A stretch of DNA of 64,000 nt from Ascaphus truei. Its lineage: Eukaryota > Chordata > Amphibia > Anura > Ascaphidae. Location of the stretch: contig CM071573.1 of the NCBI GenBank assembly GCA_036426205.1, positions 73,196,580 to 73,260,579 of the forward strand. The letters run 5' to 3'. How positions within the stretch are numbered: position 1 is the first letter of the stretch; every line of letters starts with the position of its first letter. The notes below the pieces were generated by a model that was not told the DNA's origin, did no database searches, and was given only the letters and a program-made list of their open reading frames with translations. Both the position numbers and the translations under genes were made by a program. This document shows positions 34,910-46,571 of this stretch, in pieces.

Positions 34910-37515
34910 ATTAAAACTAACTAAACAACATTTCTCACTCACTGTGTTATACTCACTAACACTCACCATTAACTTACCACCACTTTTACTCTCTCTCTCT
35001 AACAGGCTAATACAAAGTTATTCTCTGTATGGAAGCGTGGGCAGTTCTTTATCAGATATGACATCAGTTTGAAGATGAAAGACCTTATCTGGTAATAATT
35101 AGTGATAGCAAGAGCTGACTAAGGGTTATTATCTGGATAAATATCTCGCAGGGTAGTTAGAGGGAGAACAGAGGGATTACTCCAGGAGAGGGTTAACACT
35201 GAGATAAAGGAGAGAAGCTTCAACATCATGATATGAAGATCAAATACAAGTATTTTACTCAAGAACAGAATATGATGCTACAATCATTTAAGGATATCCT
35301 AACTTATTTGATGTCACCGCCATTTTGTACTATTTTTGCATGTCAGTATTTATCTTCAAAATAAATGTTTATTTTTCTGTGTAGACGCCAGAATGCTGAG
35401 TACTGTAGTACTGGGTTAATCGAAGACAGAGAAATAAGGACATTTTACAATATAACTTACTTATTGGGGCTGCTTTGTCAGACAAATTCACAAATTCACA
35501 GAAAATTATGTTATTTCGCTGACCTTTAATATTGGAATATTGCAGCAAAAGTTTTCATTTTAATAAGAGTATTCCATGTTTGACTTTATAACACATTTTT
35601 AAAAAAGTGTTCATACATTAAGTTACTGAAGAACCACAAAAGACACAGCATTAGCAAATGTCAGTGGGTTCTTAATTACATTATACAATGGATTTCTTGC
35701 AACTTGTGGGGAATGTGTACTCTGAGATATAACTACACATGTGATACATACAGTATACTACCTCAATAGTAGCTTCAAATGTTGTGATGCCGTCTAATTA
35801 TTAGCTGACTTTACCAGAAGGAGACGTAATTATGTGAAAGTCTTGTCGTAATTCAGTTTACTCAGTGGAGTAACTACAGTTATTAGCTAAATACGGTAAA
35901 GCAATTATACATGCACATAATACATAACCTTTTACATAGAACGATATATACTGTAGCTCCGTTACGTAAACTGCATCTAAAAAGTCGCATTTTGTTCATA
36001 CCATCTACAGAGGGGCGAGGTTGGTATTACATCCAGAGCCTGAGAAATGGGTTTGACTGAGGGAACTAAACCCATAAATCAGACTGGGGATGGAGTTGGC
36101 ACCACCACAGGTCATTCCGCTACAAAAGCAAGTGCAATCCGGGTGTTCAGGTTGTTAAACCAGGCGGTTTGTTACTTTTTATAGAAGTGGTTTAGAAGAT
36201 GCAATTTACAATAGAGAAAATGTTTTTTCCCGTCACATTTTATTTCGTTACTTCTGAACATGACAAACCGTGTGGTTTGGAGCCACGAGAAGAGGCTCAT
36301 ATACTGTAAATTTCAAACCTCTATTAAGGAGGGCACAGTGGCGGGTTTGAAATCGAACGTTTACAGATTTAAAGTTCCATTTGAACCCCGTCAGAATTTC
36401 AAGCCAATACCCAAAAAAGGCTCATCTTCTGATCCAATTTTTATCTTGGGGAACAATGTCACGGGGTATATCTGTATTACACTAATTATACTACTGTATA
36501 TTGAGAGATATACTCAGGTTTACCATATAAATGGCTTTGAAGTTTCCAAATTTCAACCATTGTAGAGTCAATTCTCCTTACAGTAGCACTGTGTTGAGAA
36601 TAAAAAATAATTCTAGCATATTTGCATACTGTAGGTACTGTAGCTATTAGAGGTGTACAGCTACTGTACTTAAGCAACATGAAGGGGATGTGTAAGAAGA
36701 GTCAATTAAATGTTCTGATCCTAGTTGCCTATATATGATTCCCATAATTCTTTATACCCTAACAATCTTCTTTAATCCCAAGAGTCCTACAATAAATTTG
36801 TGTTTGAATATTTAGATAATGTACAAAAATACCTGTATTTAATACATTTCCATCCATTTCTGTACAGCCCAGTAGTGATTCATCTGTTGCCAATAAGGGG
36901 AAATAGAAAGCTGGCAATGTAAAAATGTAAAGTCTAATCATAAAACAGGCATATTCCGGAACCTAGCTGCATTTTAAGCAACTTCCAAATGTCTCCAGAA
37001 TGGTACTGATTGATTCTTTTGTTTTTTTATTGTTTTAAGTTTTAATTAAAATTGGGTTCACTATAAAAGATCATAATAAAAAGGTATATAAGGTATAAAA
37101 TTATATATTAAATTGCAACCCTTGGCTCCACTAAAAAAAAAAAGCTGACTGCAGCAATCTCCAGACACTGAAATTATTGCTGTTTTCTAACATGCAGACA
37201 GCTTGTCTGCATAAAGATTAAAAAATATAAATTTTCTTTTATACGAGGGACATTAAGGAAAATAACAAATTATAATTTGAAACTGTTTCAGCCGAAGAGG
37301 CAACATTTTTTATTAATGAGATTGCTGTATATGTTTGTTTGGGAAACATTTTTGCTATACTGTACATTTAAAAAAAAAAAAAAAATAATAATAACCCCAT
37401 GGGCTTTTGGGTATTATTAAATAGAGATTCACTCATTATTTGACAGTAAAACATTAAGGTACTTACTGTCTGTAAGAACATACTAGATATTGCTGCATTT
37501 TACAAATGTTAGATC
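34910..37515. other. anonymous AT-rich DNA
   Basis: No gene. 34910-35240 is T/C-rich then A-rich. 36000-36570 has a 101-codon frame (36260-36565) with no known domain. 36575-36672 is the densest cluster of TACTGTA/TACAGTA heptamers in the window (four in under 100 bases). Confidence 0.55.
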
Positions 37516-37523
37516 CTCTAAGG

Positions 37524-37993
37524 CAGGGTGGGGAACCTTTTTTCTGCCAAGGGCCATTTGGATATATATAACATCGTTCGCGGGCCATACAGACACAGAC
37601 AGGCAGGCACACAGCAGGGATGTAGGCACACAGCAGGCATGCAGGCACACAGAACCCCGCCCCCTACCTCTGGTAGTTGCTGCTGCTGCTGGGGGGATCG
37701 TGTAGGGCGGATGCTGGGGTAAGTGCGGGAGGAACTGCTGGAGAAGCATGGGGGAAGTGCGGGGAATGCTGCGGGGAATGCTGCGGGGACTGGTGCGGGG
37801 ACTGCTGCGAGGACTGCTGTGGGGGGAGTGCGGGGGAAGTACGGTGGCTGCTGGGGATCGTATAGGGCTGCCGGCGCCTCACACCACCTCCTCCCGATCG
37901 GGCGCGCGGCGGCCATTTTTTTTTAAATTAGCGCGACCCCGGTTATAGCAGTTGCCTTAGCAGGGCCAGACTAAATGACGTTCCCCACCCCTG
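37524..37993. mobile_element. hAT-type MITE (CAGGGTGGGGAACC ends), first of two at one target
   Basis: Starts CAGGGTGGGGAACCTTTTTT and ends GTTCCCCACCCCTG. CTCTAAGG flanks it exactly at 37516-37523 and 37994-38001. The interior has CAGGCACACAGCAGG repeats and G-rich GGGGACTGCTGC repeats that give spurious open frames on both strands. 470 bp. Confidence 0.92.
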
Positions 37994-38001
37994 CTCTAAG
38001 G

Positions 38002-38293
38002 CAATGTTTAACCTTTTTATGGTTAAAGGACCCAATAATTAGTTTGTGAATTTCTGAGGATCCCCGACCCTCTCTAATAGCATCTCTGAGATCAGATGCA
38101 TCATAAGGATTCCTCAACTCTCTAATAGCGCGCCTAAGATTAGATGCATTTTAAGGAACCCCCAACCCTCTCTAATAGTGTCTGAGATCATATGCATTTT
38201 AACTTCTTCTGTATTTGGTAAAATTTGAAAATTACCTGAAAATTGCAGGGAACCCTTTAGTGATGCCTGGGGAACCGCTGCTGAAAAAAACTG
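38002..38293. mobile_element. second hAT-like MITE sharing the CTCTAAGG target
   Basis: Begins CAATGTTTAACCTTTTTATG and ends GGGGAACCGCTGC...AAACTG, weakly inverted in hAT fashion (CARTG...CACTG-like). CTCTAAGG sits on both sides (37994-38001, 38294-38301). The middle one is shared with the MITE to its left. The interior is a threefold tandem repeat (38062-38202). Confidence 0.7.
38062..38202. repeat. tandem repeat, three units of about 49 bp
   Basis: Units share CCTCTCTAATAG and GAGATCAGATGCAT with substitutions. They begin near 38062, 38112 and 38161. Confidence 0.85.
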
Positions 38294-38301
38294 CTCTAAG
38301 G

Positions 38302-38960
38302 TATTGAACATATGTAAGTTTGCTCTTCTAATATGCCAAGAAGAAACTACACCACCAATGATGCTCTAAGGGGTTAGGACTGATGACTCTGCTGGGGAGA
38401 AGATATAGTATATAAGAGGCTGTAACGTTTTCTAGATCTCTGGCTCCCGGAGTCTGGGAAGTGACTCTTAAAGAATTAACAGCAATTTCTTTCCAAATTT
38501 CCAGATCTTCCCTTTAAAAACATCTTCAGTTACTGGTATGCACCATTTAATCTCCCAAGGAGGTAGATTGTCCATGTTTGGCTATTGTGACCAGACGTGA
38601 CCTTGGGAACATATGCTGTACTATCCCTAAGAAGTTGCTCAGGATCTCAGGGCTATCAGTGATAGCCCTTGTAGCCTCAACCATTGGGGTTCAAAAACCG
38701 TTACACAAGATTAACAGAATGTTTCTTTCCTTACCATCATGACCTAATAGAGGGGTGAGCCACTGGTTGATAAATCTGTGCTGAAGCAGGGATATCCTGA
38801 AAACATGACCTATTGGTTGTCCTTGAAGACTGGAGTTGGCCACCCCTGACCAAATGTATACTAACTGGTTTCAGAACAAAAACAATCTGCCATAGTATAG
38901 TAAGATAAAATACAAATTATAACCAGTGACATTCCTATTCCACACTAATGTTAGCTAATC
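38302..38960. other. anonymous DNA with half a hAT MITE
   Basis: 38752-38852 keeps the right half of the CAGGGGTGGCCAACTCC family (GTGCTGAAGCAGGGATATCC ... GGAGTTGGCCACCCCTG). The rest shows nothing recognised. Confidence 0.65.
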
Positions 38961-38970
38961 TCATAGAGCA

Positions 38971-39545
38971 GAGATTCTCAAATTCAGTCCTTAATTGTTA
39001 CCAACAGGCCAGGTTTTTCAGTAGAGATTGGCAAAATTATTTACATTTCGGTCTGCAAACTTTTGTTAATCTTCGAAACCTGCACAGATTTTGCAGATAA
39101 ATCTATACAAAAGCATGGAAATACACCAAAAAAAGCCTCCTTACTTTTGTTTCTTTTGGTGCGAAAAAATGGAAGTTCGCACAAACGCAATGTCAAAAGA
39201 TTTTCCTAACTCAATTGCGTCCGCAAATATTTGCAATTGCGAAGACTTAACTATTTTGGTTCAAACTCGAACTTTGGTGAAAAGTTTGCCCATTTCTAGT
39301 TTTCAGGGCAATATATACTGTACAGTACCGAAGAAAGTTACGTTTGGGATAACTACACCTAGACTAATTTGTAGGAGTGGGTTCTTACCCTCCCCGATCC
39401 AGCTGCTTTACTCCATAATTACACAGCATATAGGGCTTCCCCTGCAGCCAGGGATTCTGGGTAATGACATGCAAATGAGCACTCACTGTGAATCACTTGT
39501 TTCTTCTTATCCACTTTAAAAACCTGGCCTGTTGGTACCAAGCTC
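38971..39545. mobile_element. hAT-like MITE interrupted by other repeats
   Basis: Left part AGAGATTCTCAAATTCAGTC ... ACCAACAGGCCAGGTTTTT is inverted as AAACCTGGCCTGTTGGTACC at the right (39520-39540). Inside lie a second MITE (39022-39298) and an inverted piece of family A (about 39400-39510, GGGATTCTGGGTAATGACAT). Outer borders are approximate. Confidence 0.6.
39022..39298. mobile_element. nested hAT-type MITE (TAGAGATTGGCAAA ends)
   Basis: TAGAGATTGGCAAAA at the left is inverted as GTTTGCCCATTTCTA at the right. Flanking octamers TTTTTCAG (39014-39021) and GTTTTCAG (39299-39306) differ at one base. Same end type as the MITE at 5185-5605. The plus-strand 142-codon frame across it has no known domain. 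Confidence 0.8.
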
Positions 39546-39610
39546 TAGCACCACTTCAATAGAGGAAAACCTGGAAAAATCTAAAGAAGGAACATACTGT
39601 AGTCGTCTTA

Positions 39611-39910
39611 GGCTGCACTTATAGTGCCGGCGACGCGACCGATGACATCGCCGTCGCCACATGCGAAAGTTATAATTTGCTTTGCAGCGACTGTCGCCAA
39701 CGACATCATCAAAGGGGGCGGGTCGCGGTCTCTGATTGGTTTAGAGACAGTCACATGTGGCGACTGTCTCTAAAAAATCAAATTGACCCGTCTTCCAATT
39801 TTCCAGATGCTCCATCGCCATCGCGCTTACTTTAAGCACTGGCGACGGAGTCAATTGTCTTGTTTTCAAGTGACGTCGCGTCGCCGTCACAAGGCACTAT
39901 AAGCGCAGCC
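39611..39910. mobile_element. PIF/Harbinger-type MITE (GGCTGCACTTATAGTGC ends)
   Basis: GGCTGCACTTATAGTGCC at the left and GGCACTATAAGCGCAGCC at the right. TTA at 39608-39610 and 39911-39913. The 300-bp interior is full of CGACG/CGTCG dyads (GGCGACGCGACC ... ACGTCGCGTCGCC). Non-coding. Confidence 0.92.
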
Positions 39911-40114
39911 TTAGACTGCCTACGTTTCAATATAAGGCACTTGTATTTCAAAATTAGATCTTCTGTGATAATCAATAAGAAATGACTGTTCAACTTAATG
40001 TGAGAATGGTGCATCCCACTTCTCTCTATATGGAATAGGATTTGGGGTAGATACAGTATGTAAAGGCAATCAAAATAATAACATAAGGGATTTCAAAGAG
40101 GAGTATAAGGCTAA

Positions 40115-40614
40115 GGCCCAGCTCCCTCAGTCAGCGCGCCCGCACTGCAGACAGGCAGCGCGCTGACAGGCACAGACCGCGATATACGGTCTGTAGGGAG
40201 CCGGGAGCCGGGGCGGGAGTGGGAGGGGGGGCGTGGTTTGAGCGGGCTCGGTCTCGGTCTCCCGGGCTGCAGGAGGGAGCTGCTGCGGGCTGCTGGAAGG
40301 TAAGCAGCTCCCGCTCCCTCCCCCTTCTCCCACAAATGCCCTCCTCACACACACACACACACACCACCCTCTACCTTGTGGAGGAAGCTGTCTGACAGCT
40401 CCCGCTCCCGCCCGCGCCACTGATAGGCTCTTCAGCGCACCACGTGACGCGTCACCACTCGGGATCACAATTTTCTTGCATCCCCTGGCGGCTGACGCGT
40501 CACAGCACGTTGTGAGCCGTGCAGCGAGGGGGGACTGGGACCGGCTAGGAAAGGACACCCCTGCTGGTGAGGAACGCGGCCGCCCGCGCCACCGGATGCA
40601 GCAGGACCAAAGCC
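40115..40614. mobile_element. PIF/Harbinger-type MITE, inverse relative of 5754-6435
   Basis: Ends GGCCCAGCTCCCTCAGTCAG and CAGCAGGACCAAAGCC. TAA at 40112-40114 against TTA at 40615-40617, so the target duplication has one difference. It has the CAGACCG...CGGTCTG hairpin and GACGCGTCAC motifs of the element at 5754-6435 in reverse order. It includes a short (AC)n run near 40345-40362. The minus-strand 165-codon frame is CpG-rich repeat translation. Confidence 0.82.
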
Positions 40615-40617
40615 TTA

Positions 40618-41318
40618 GATACATGCTGTAGATGGATTCTGATTCCGTGGCACTTTTGGAAAGTCACTAGGACTTCCATGGTTTATATTAAACCTGCCCC
40701 AGTTCCGTCTTCATGAGCAATCAATAGGCTGGGTTTTTAGTGCAAGACATACCTAAGCGAGTTGTCTTGGAGAGGAGTACAGCATGGTTAATGTGTTAAT
40801 TGAGTGTTAATGAGAGAAATCTGTCCAGTTGATTGCTCTCGAGGATTGAACATGGGGAGCGCTGGTTTATATGATCTGTCACTGTTGGGATGAGCAGGTG
40901 GCTATTGTATTAAAGAACTGCAGGGGTTCCCACTTGGAAGAAATATGTTACTCTTTCATTTTGATCAAGCGCTTTACTCATCTGCCCATACAAATATTAT
41001 TAATAAAAAATGTATGTGATCACAATCTCTAATTTTTCATGGGCTTTTTTTAAAACTTAAAGTGTCCTATTTTCAAGTGTGTATACATTTGTGATTATAC
41101 TGTAATTCATTCATTTTTTTTATCACTATGTAATTTACAGTAGTGGCAGAAGGTCATATCTTCTTTTAAAATTGTTTATACATATTACAAAAATGAGTAG
41201 CTCAGTGCACAGCAAATGACAAACATAAATGTGCCCCTTTTACTTTTTCAAATCGAAATATATGTTGCAGACCTGACTAAAACATGTGAATGTTGCTCAC
41301 AGTGATATTTAGATATAT
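40618..41318. other. anonymous DNA, family A remnant at its end
   Basis: No gene. 41266-41312 (TTGCAGACCTGACTAAAACA ... GCTCACAGTGATATTT) is the right end of a family A repeat. Confidence 0.6.
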
Positions 41319-41395
41319 AAATATATATATATATATATATAATATATGTATAGTATATATATAATATATATATAAATATATATATATATAATAAA
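41319..41395. repeat. (TA)n microsatellite, left of LTR
   Basis: Imperfect TATATA array that stops at the LTR start. It continues at 43168-43210 on the other side, so the LTR split one array. Confidence 0.9.
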
Positions 41396-43167
41396 TGTAG
41401 CCTGATGTTAAATTTTTCTCTTCTGGCCCCCCTCCGCGAGTGGCCGTGCGGATTAGCGGGTGCCGACAGGAGGCTTGACGGACCACGCCGGCACTTCGCG
41501 AGGGTGGGGGACCAGAGCAGGGAGCAGATCGGGGCTGTGGTTGCCGGGGACGCGATCGGGCCGTCGCTAGGGCCACGATCGCGTGCCACCGGCTCGGCGG
41601 CTTAGGCAGAAGGCGCCGCCATGCGGGAGGTTCGCGCATGCGCAGTAGGGCGGGAAGCGCGCGATAGGACTCAGGGATAGGGAGAGGCGCGCGAGAGTAG
41701 GGGGAAGAGGATAGGAAGGTTGAGGAGGCCATTAGGGGTTCGCGCCTGCCGAGGGAATGCGCGCACGCGGGCCCAATCAATTAGGCAAGCCCCTGGGAAC
41801 TACAATCCCAGGAGGCTTAGGGAGGCAGAGGTCAAGGTGTCCCCTAGTGGCCAATAGGCTAAGGAAGGACAGCTCAGCCCGGGAAAAGAGATAACATTTC
41901 CCGGGCTTTTGCAACAGTCAGTCAGGGCAGAGCAGAGAGAAGGAGTAGGAAGGGTGCAGGGAGGCGTGGCTCCTGCATCAGGTAAGGGTCCTCCTAGATT
42001 CCCAGGCAGGCCCCAATTCCGGGTAAAGGGCAGGAGGGTAACTGAAGAGGGACGCCTTAACTAGGGAGGTGACCCTTGAGTGTGGAAGGTGCTGGTTTGC
42101 AGTGTCGCAGCTGGAGAGGCTGTGGGCACATTCAAAGAGGCACAGTGTGCTAGCAGTGTGTTTGCTGCGGGATCAAGGGGCTGTGTGTGATTTGCAGCTG
42201 TCTGTGAGTAGTGTCGTGTATGTGTGGGCGCAGTGCGTGCAGTGTGTGTGAAGTGTGGATCCCTGCAGGCGGGACATGTTGACGGGTTTGTGTGTCGCTG
42301 CAGGTGCTTTGGGAGTAGCTAGTAATAGCTAGTAGCAGGTACAGTTAACGGACTGGGTAGCTGGGGAACAGGGGGGGCAGTGGCAGGTTATTGTCCACAA
42401 GGCCCTAGGAGTTTTCCCCCAAGCCATCCCAGGTTGCGGTTTCTTAGGGACAAGGCCCTAGGTTGTGGTTGCTTGTCTACCTAGCAGGTTAGTGATAGGG
42501 GATAGCGGCGGGGTGATGTTCCAATGCCGTTGGTGTTGCGTGATCCGGTGTGTGCAGTTCCCGTGAAGCGGTGGGACCTGTTGGGGTCCACCGGCAGAGT
42601 ACTGGAAAGGATCAGACGGGACGTTGACCCTTTTAGAAGAGAGTGCGGGAGGTCAGAGCATGGAGTGTCGCGAAGGATCTTCAATATTATAAAGTGCACC
42701 AACTGGGCCTAGCTTAACATAGTGACTGCGCAGTCACCCGACCTTTCGCAGGATTGCGGGACAGTGGGTGTGGGGTGATCACAGGACAAGGGTGGGGAAT
42801 ACAGACATTGGGCTGATGATGCGGATGATGCGGATAGAGATCGGTTATGTTATGATGTTATGTACTGTGTTATGTGTTATTAAGTAAGTGTTAGCTATTG
42901 TTTTATATCTACGTGTTATGGTATTTCTTATTCAGGGCTATTCTTTCCTAACGGGGGATCATGGGTAAGTGGAGGCGCTGCACCAGGTAATGGTAAGGGT
43001 TTCCCAAGGTCCCAGCTGCGGAGGCTCAGATCTCCTGGAGCGACGAGGTGTGTTTCAAGTACCAGTAACCCTTTAGGAGCAGGTGGTTGCAGGGAAAGGG
43101 GACGGTTAGACCACGAGGGGCCAATGTGAGATTGGGTGGGGTCCGGCGGTTCACAAAAAGGGTTACA
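41396..43167 (+). mobile_element. long solo LTR, plus orientation
   Basis: Starts TGTAGCCTGATG and ends AAAGGGTTACA, matching the TGTARCC...GGTTACA ends of the LTR at 62121-63152. The motif GGAGGCGCTGCACC lies 183 bases from the 3' end (42971-42984), against 178 bases in that LTR. The first 500 bases are CpG-rich, with NRF1-like GCGCATGCGC (41634-41643) and a ZNF143-like ACTACAATCCCAGGAGGC (41799-41816), as in an LTR promoter. It is 1772 bp with no coding capacity. AT microsatellite flanks both sides, so the target duplication cannot be told from the repeat. Confidence 0.78.
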
Positions 43168-43173
43168 TATTAT

Positions 43174-43204
<31 letters not shown>

Positions 43205-43212
43205 CTTATAAT
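43168..43212. repeat. (TA)n microsatellite, right of LTR
   Basis: TATTATATATAT... directly follows the LTR end and is the other half of the array at 41319-41395. Confidence 0.9.
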
Positions 43213-43584
43213 ATACAGTGTTCGACAAACCTATTCCCACAGCCTCGCATCCTCGAGTGGAAAAATTCTGTGGCCAGAGATTTCCCCCATGCTCTGCAAA
43301 AAAAAAAAATCCCCATGCACCAAATAAAAATATCTCTCAGCTCTGTGGTTCCCAATCTGTGCGCCGCGTAGCTGGCTAAGGTGACGGGGTGATGTAGTGT
43401 GTTTGGATTCCCCCTCGCAGCCCATCCCGTCCTGTGCTGGAGACCAGCCCACCGCCACCTAGCACCGGCAGGGCACAGAGGAGAAGCTTGCACGCAGTGA
43501 GAGGAAATCTCCCCCCCCTTTCCCGATACCGGAAGCAAGGGACAGAGGGAACGAAACGCTGCAGCAGAGGAAAGAAGAAGCAAA

Positions 43585-43612
43585 CCCCCCCCCCCCCCCC
43601 CCCCCCCCCCCC
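43585..43612 (+). repeat. 28-base poly-C run
   Basis: Uninterrupted C run, prone to length error in sequencing and assembly. Confidence 0.95.
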
Positions 43613-43919
43613 ACGCAAGGGGGAAGAAAAGAAAGAGAGAGAGCCAGCCGGCTCCAGCACTGCCATGAAGGTAAGAGAGAACCTCGGCTGCAGGGATTCC
43701 CTCCCTCACCGCTCCCACCAGGGAGCCATAGTCCCCCACAGCTTCTGAGACCCCCCCCCTCCCTGGACTGCCCAAAATACCCACAACCCAGGTGTGCCAG
43801 GTACCGATCACCCCACCCACCCACCCACTGCTGCTTAGAGCCTCCTGTAGACAGGACCATTTCCCCTAACTCCTCTGCTTGCAGTGTCCCACTGCACTTT
43901 ACGCCCCTCATGCGGTGTA

Positions 43920-45385
43920 TATGAGTGTGTGTGGTATATGAGGAGAGTAGTGTGTGTGTATAGAGAGAAGAGAGTGAGTAAGAGAGGAGGAGAGAGTGTG
44001 TGTATATGAGAGAGAGTGTGTCTGTGTATGGGAGAGAATGTGGTGTCTGTGTATGGGAGAGAAAGTGAGTGTGTGTGTGTGTGTGTGTGCAGACACCAGA
44101 AGTACCCCCACCACAATCAGTCACCCCACCCCCCCACAGTACCCAGTCACCCCAGTCACACAGTCACCCCCCCCGCCCAGTCACTCCCCCACCCAGTCAC
44201 CCCCCCCAGTATTGTCTCTCTCTCTCAAGCTCTATCTGTCTCCCTCTCTCTCCTAAGCTCCGGTCTGTCTCCCTCAGTATCCTCCTCTCAAGCTCTGTAC
44301 TGTCTCCCTCTCTCTCAAGCTACTGCTGGTCTCCCTCTCTCTCAGTCTGTTGTCCCTCAAGTCTTGTGTCTCCCCTCTCTCCAAGCTTACGGTCTGTCTC
44401 CCTAGGTCTCTTCTTCCCTCCTCTCTGTCTCCCTCGTCGCGTCTCTCCGTCTAGCCTCTGCTCTTCGACTTCCTTCTTTCTCATACCCTGATCTCTCTTG
44501 TCTCTTGCTCTCTCTGGTTCTCTTGCTCTCTGTCTCTTGCTCCTGTCTCTCGCTCTCTGTCTTCTCTCCGCGCTCTCTCTTATTCTCTTCTCTCTCTCTC
44601 TCTTGTACTCGCTACTCTCTGTCTCTGTTCTCTCACTCTGGTATCTCGCCTGTCTATCGCGATCTGTATCCGCTCTTCTCTCTTTGTCTCTCGCGATTTC
44701 TCTATGTTCTCTCTCTCTCTCTCTCTCTCGCTCTCCCTCTAACGCATCTCTGTCTCACACTATCATTGCTCTTGTGCGCGCGCGCGCCCACACGAGGCGG
44801 GGCGCGCTCGAGCACACTGAGCGCGAGCGACGCGCGCGAACATAGAGCGCGGCGCTGAGCACCACCCGCGAAGCCCCACCGCGCGCGACCACCCAGCGCA
44901 GAGCCCCACCCGCGAGCGCGCAAGACCGAGCGCGAACACCCACCACGCGAGAGCAAAACCAGCGCGCGAAAAACAGAGCGCGAGCACAAAAGAGCGCGAG
45001 CGCGCGGCCAAAGCGGAACAAAAAAACGAGAGGAGCGCGCCATAAACGAGAGAGCGCCACCCGCAGAGAGAGGCCACCCTCTCTCTCCCACCCTCTATCT
45101 CTCTCTCCCACCCTCTCTCTCCCTCCCACCCTCTCTCTCTCTCCCACCCTCTCTCTCTCTTCCACCCTCTCTCTCCCTCTCACACTCTCTCTGCCTCTCT
45201 CTCTCACACTCTCTCTGTCTCACTCTCTCTCACACTCTGTCTCTCTCTCTCACACTCTGTCTCTGTCTCACTCTCTCACACACTGTCTCATTCTCTCACA
45301 CACTGTCTCACTCTCTCACACTCTGTCTCACTCTCTCTCACACTCTCTCTGTCTCTCTCACACTCTCTCTGTCTCACTCTCTGGA
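43920..45385. repeat. compound microsatellite region: (GT)n, (CT)n, CGCG-rich, (CACTCTCT)n
   Basis: 43920-44095 is GT/GA-rich. 44190-44770 is almost pure C/T with scattered G. 44775-45060 changes to GCGCGAG and GAGCGCG units mixed with CCACC. 45065-45385 returns to CTCTCTCCCACC, then CACTCTCTCT units. The Ser/Leu/Arg-rich frames of 100-220 codons here are translations of these repeats. Confidence 0.9.
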
Positions 45386-45934
45386 TATCTTATTTACCCT
45401 ATATATCTTAACTGCCCTATACCTACACTGAAATAACCTATACTGCTTTCTTTCAGATCTGACTCAAGCTTCACACGGGAGACATCGGAACCCCCCCTAA
45501 CTCAGAAGATAGGTAGGGAACACCTCCCCTCCAACTTATAACATTGCGGGAATGAGGGTACCTGGACATTGAGGGACTGCGGATCAGGTAAGATTCCAGG
45601 TGGGATTGCTGCTTTAATTATTGTTATGCGGGAGCATCCAGACACTGGTTAAAGGTGCAGGAAACTAGTCATTCACATCTGGCTTTTTTTTCTAAATCCA
45701 ACATTTACACACACATACACACATACACACACACACGCACGCACACACACACACGTAACAAGAACTAATCGTAGTATAATATAATACAATAAATAAACTA
45801 ATGTCAAAAATGAATGTTCTTACTAGGAATGTATTCATTTTTTTTAAGGGGCGGGACTGGGGGCGGGGCTAGGTGGCAAGTAGATTTTTTTGTTCAGCGA
45901 GTAGATTTTTGGGTGATTTGTCGACCACTGTGTG

Positions 45935-46011
45935 TGATAAGATAGAGAGATAGAGAGATAGGGGAGATATACGAGAGAGTAAACATACAAGACATAGACA
46001 TTATATAATAT

Positions 46012-46053
<42 letters not shown>

Positions 46054-46095
46054 TGTATATTATTTATATTATATATATATATAATATAAATATAA
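45935..46095. repeat. GATAGA and (AT)n microsatellites
   Basis: GATAGAGAGATAGAGAG repeats run into a (TA)n array at 46012-46090. Confidence 0.9.
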
Positions 46096-46159
46096 GTTGT
46101 AGTGCCCATGGTTATTCTAACACAAACCAGTGGCAATCGCCAAAAAGACGCAGGTACAC

Positions 46160-46412
46160 CCTGCTGGATACATGCCTTAAACTTGCCTTAAACTAGACCC
46201 AGCATTTCTGCATTGATTATTAGCCCATCAGATTAACAGCGGGTTTGAATAGGACTGCCAGGGACCCCTGCTGTGTTAATCCTATGGGTCATTAGTCAAT
46301 GCAGAAATGCCTTAAACTTGGCTTAAACTAGCCAGGTTACACCCGGCACATACCCAGAATGTAACCGGGCTAGTTTAAGGCAAGTTTTAGAATAGTCGTG
46401 GCCTCGTCAGTA
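46160..46412. mobile_element. palindromic MITE related to 1156-1461
   Basis: The central snapback GATTAACAGCGGG ... CCCCTGCTGTGTTAATC and the arm GCAAGTTTTAGAATAGTCG match the element at 1156-1461. Repeated CTTAAACTTG / CTAGTTTAAGGCAAG arms extend it. No clear target duplication. Ends approximate. Confidence 0.65.
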
Positions 46413-46571
46413 TATATATATAAATATAAAATTAGGCATATTATAAATTACCTTTTTATATTAGTATTTATGTGGCAAACAGTGGGCCTTTTTTATATGA
46501 TTTATACAATGAGCTATCTCGGCACAGCAAGTTTTTAGGAAAAAGAAAGAAAGCATGGTTATGTGACACTT

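Larger units (their letters stand above)
43216..45930. mobile_element. hAT-ended non-autonomous block filled with simple sequence
   Basis: Left end CAGTGTTCGACAAACC and right end, read inverted, CAGTGGTCGACAAATC. The right subterminal part (GGCAAGTAGATTTTTTTGTT, CGAGTAGATTTTTGGGTGAT) looks like a hAT subterminal repeat. Flanking octamers (ATAATATA, TGTGTGAT) do not match. The interior has a 28-C run (43585-43612), (GT)n and (CT)n arrays and a CpG-rich block, and no transposase. All open frames here are low-complexity. Confidence 0.65.

Noticed and set aside
36260..36565. 101-codon frame as a possible gene
   Set aside because: No domain, no start context and no neighbours. Length is within chance for this composition.
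37463..37948. Overlapping frames on both strands
   Set aside because: They lie within a hAT MITE of repeated G-rich and CAGGCACACAG units.
41319..41395. AT repeat as a CRISPR-like or origin-like array
   Set aside because: Plain (TA)n microsatellite with no spacers or regular units, in a eukaryotic sequence.
43206..45207. Many frames of 90-220 codons
   Set aside because: Simple-sequence translations (poly-Gly, poly-Pro, Thr-His, Ser-Leu and Arg-Ala runs) that exist on both strands.
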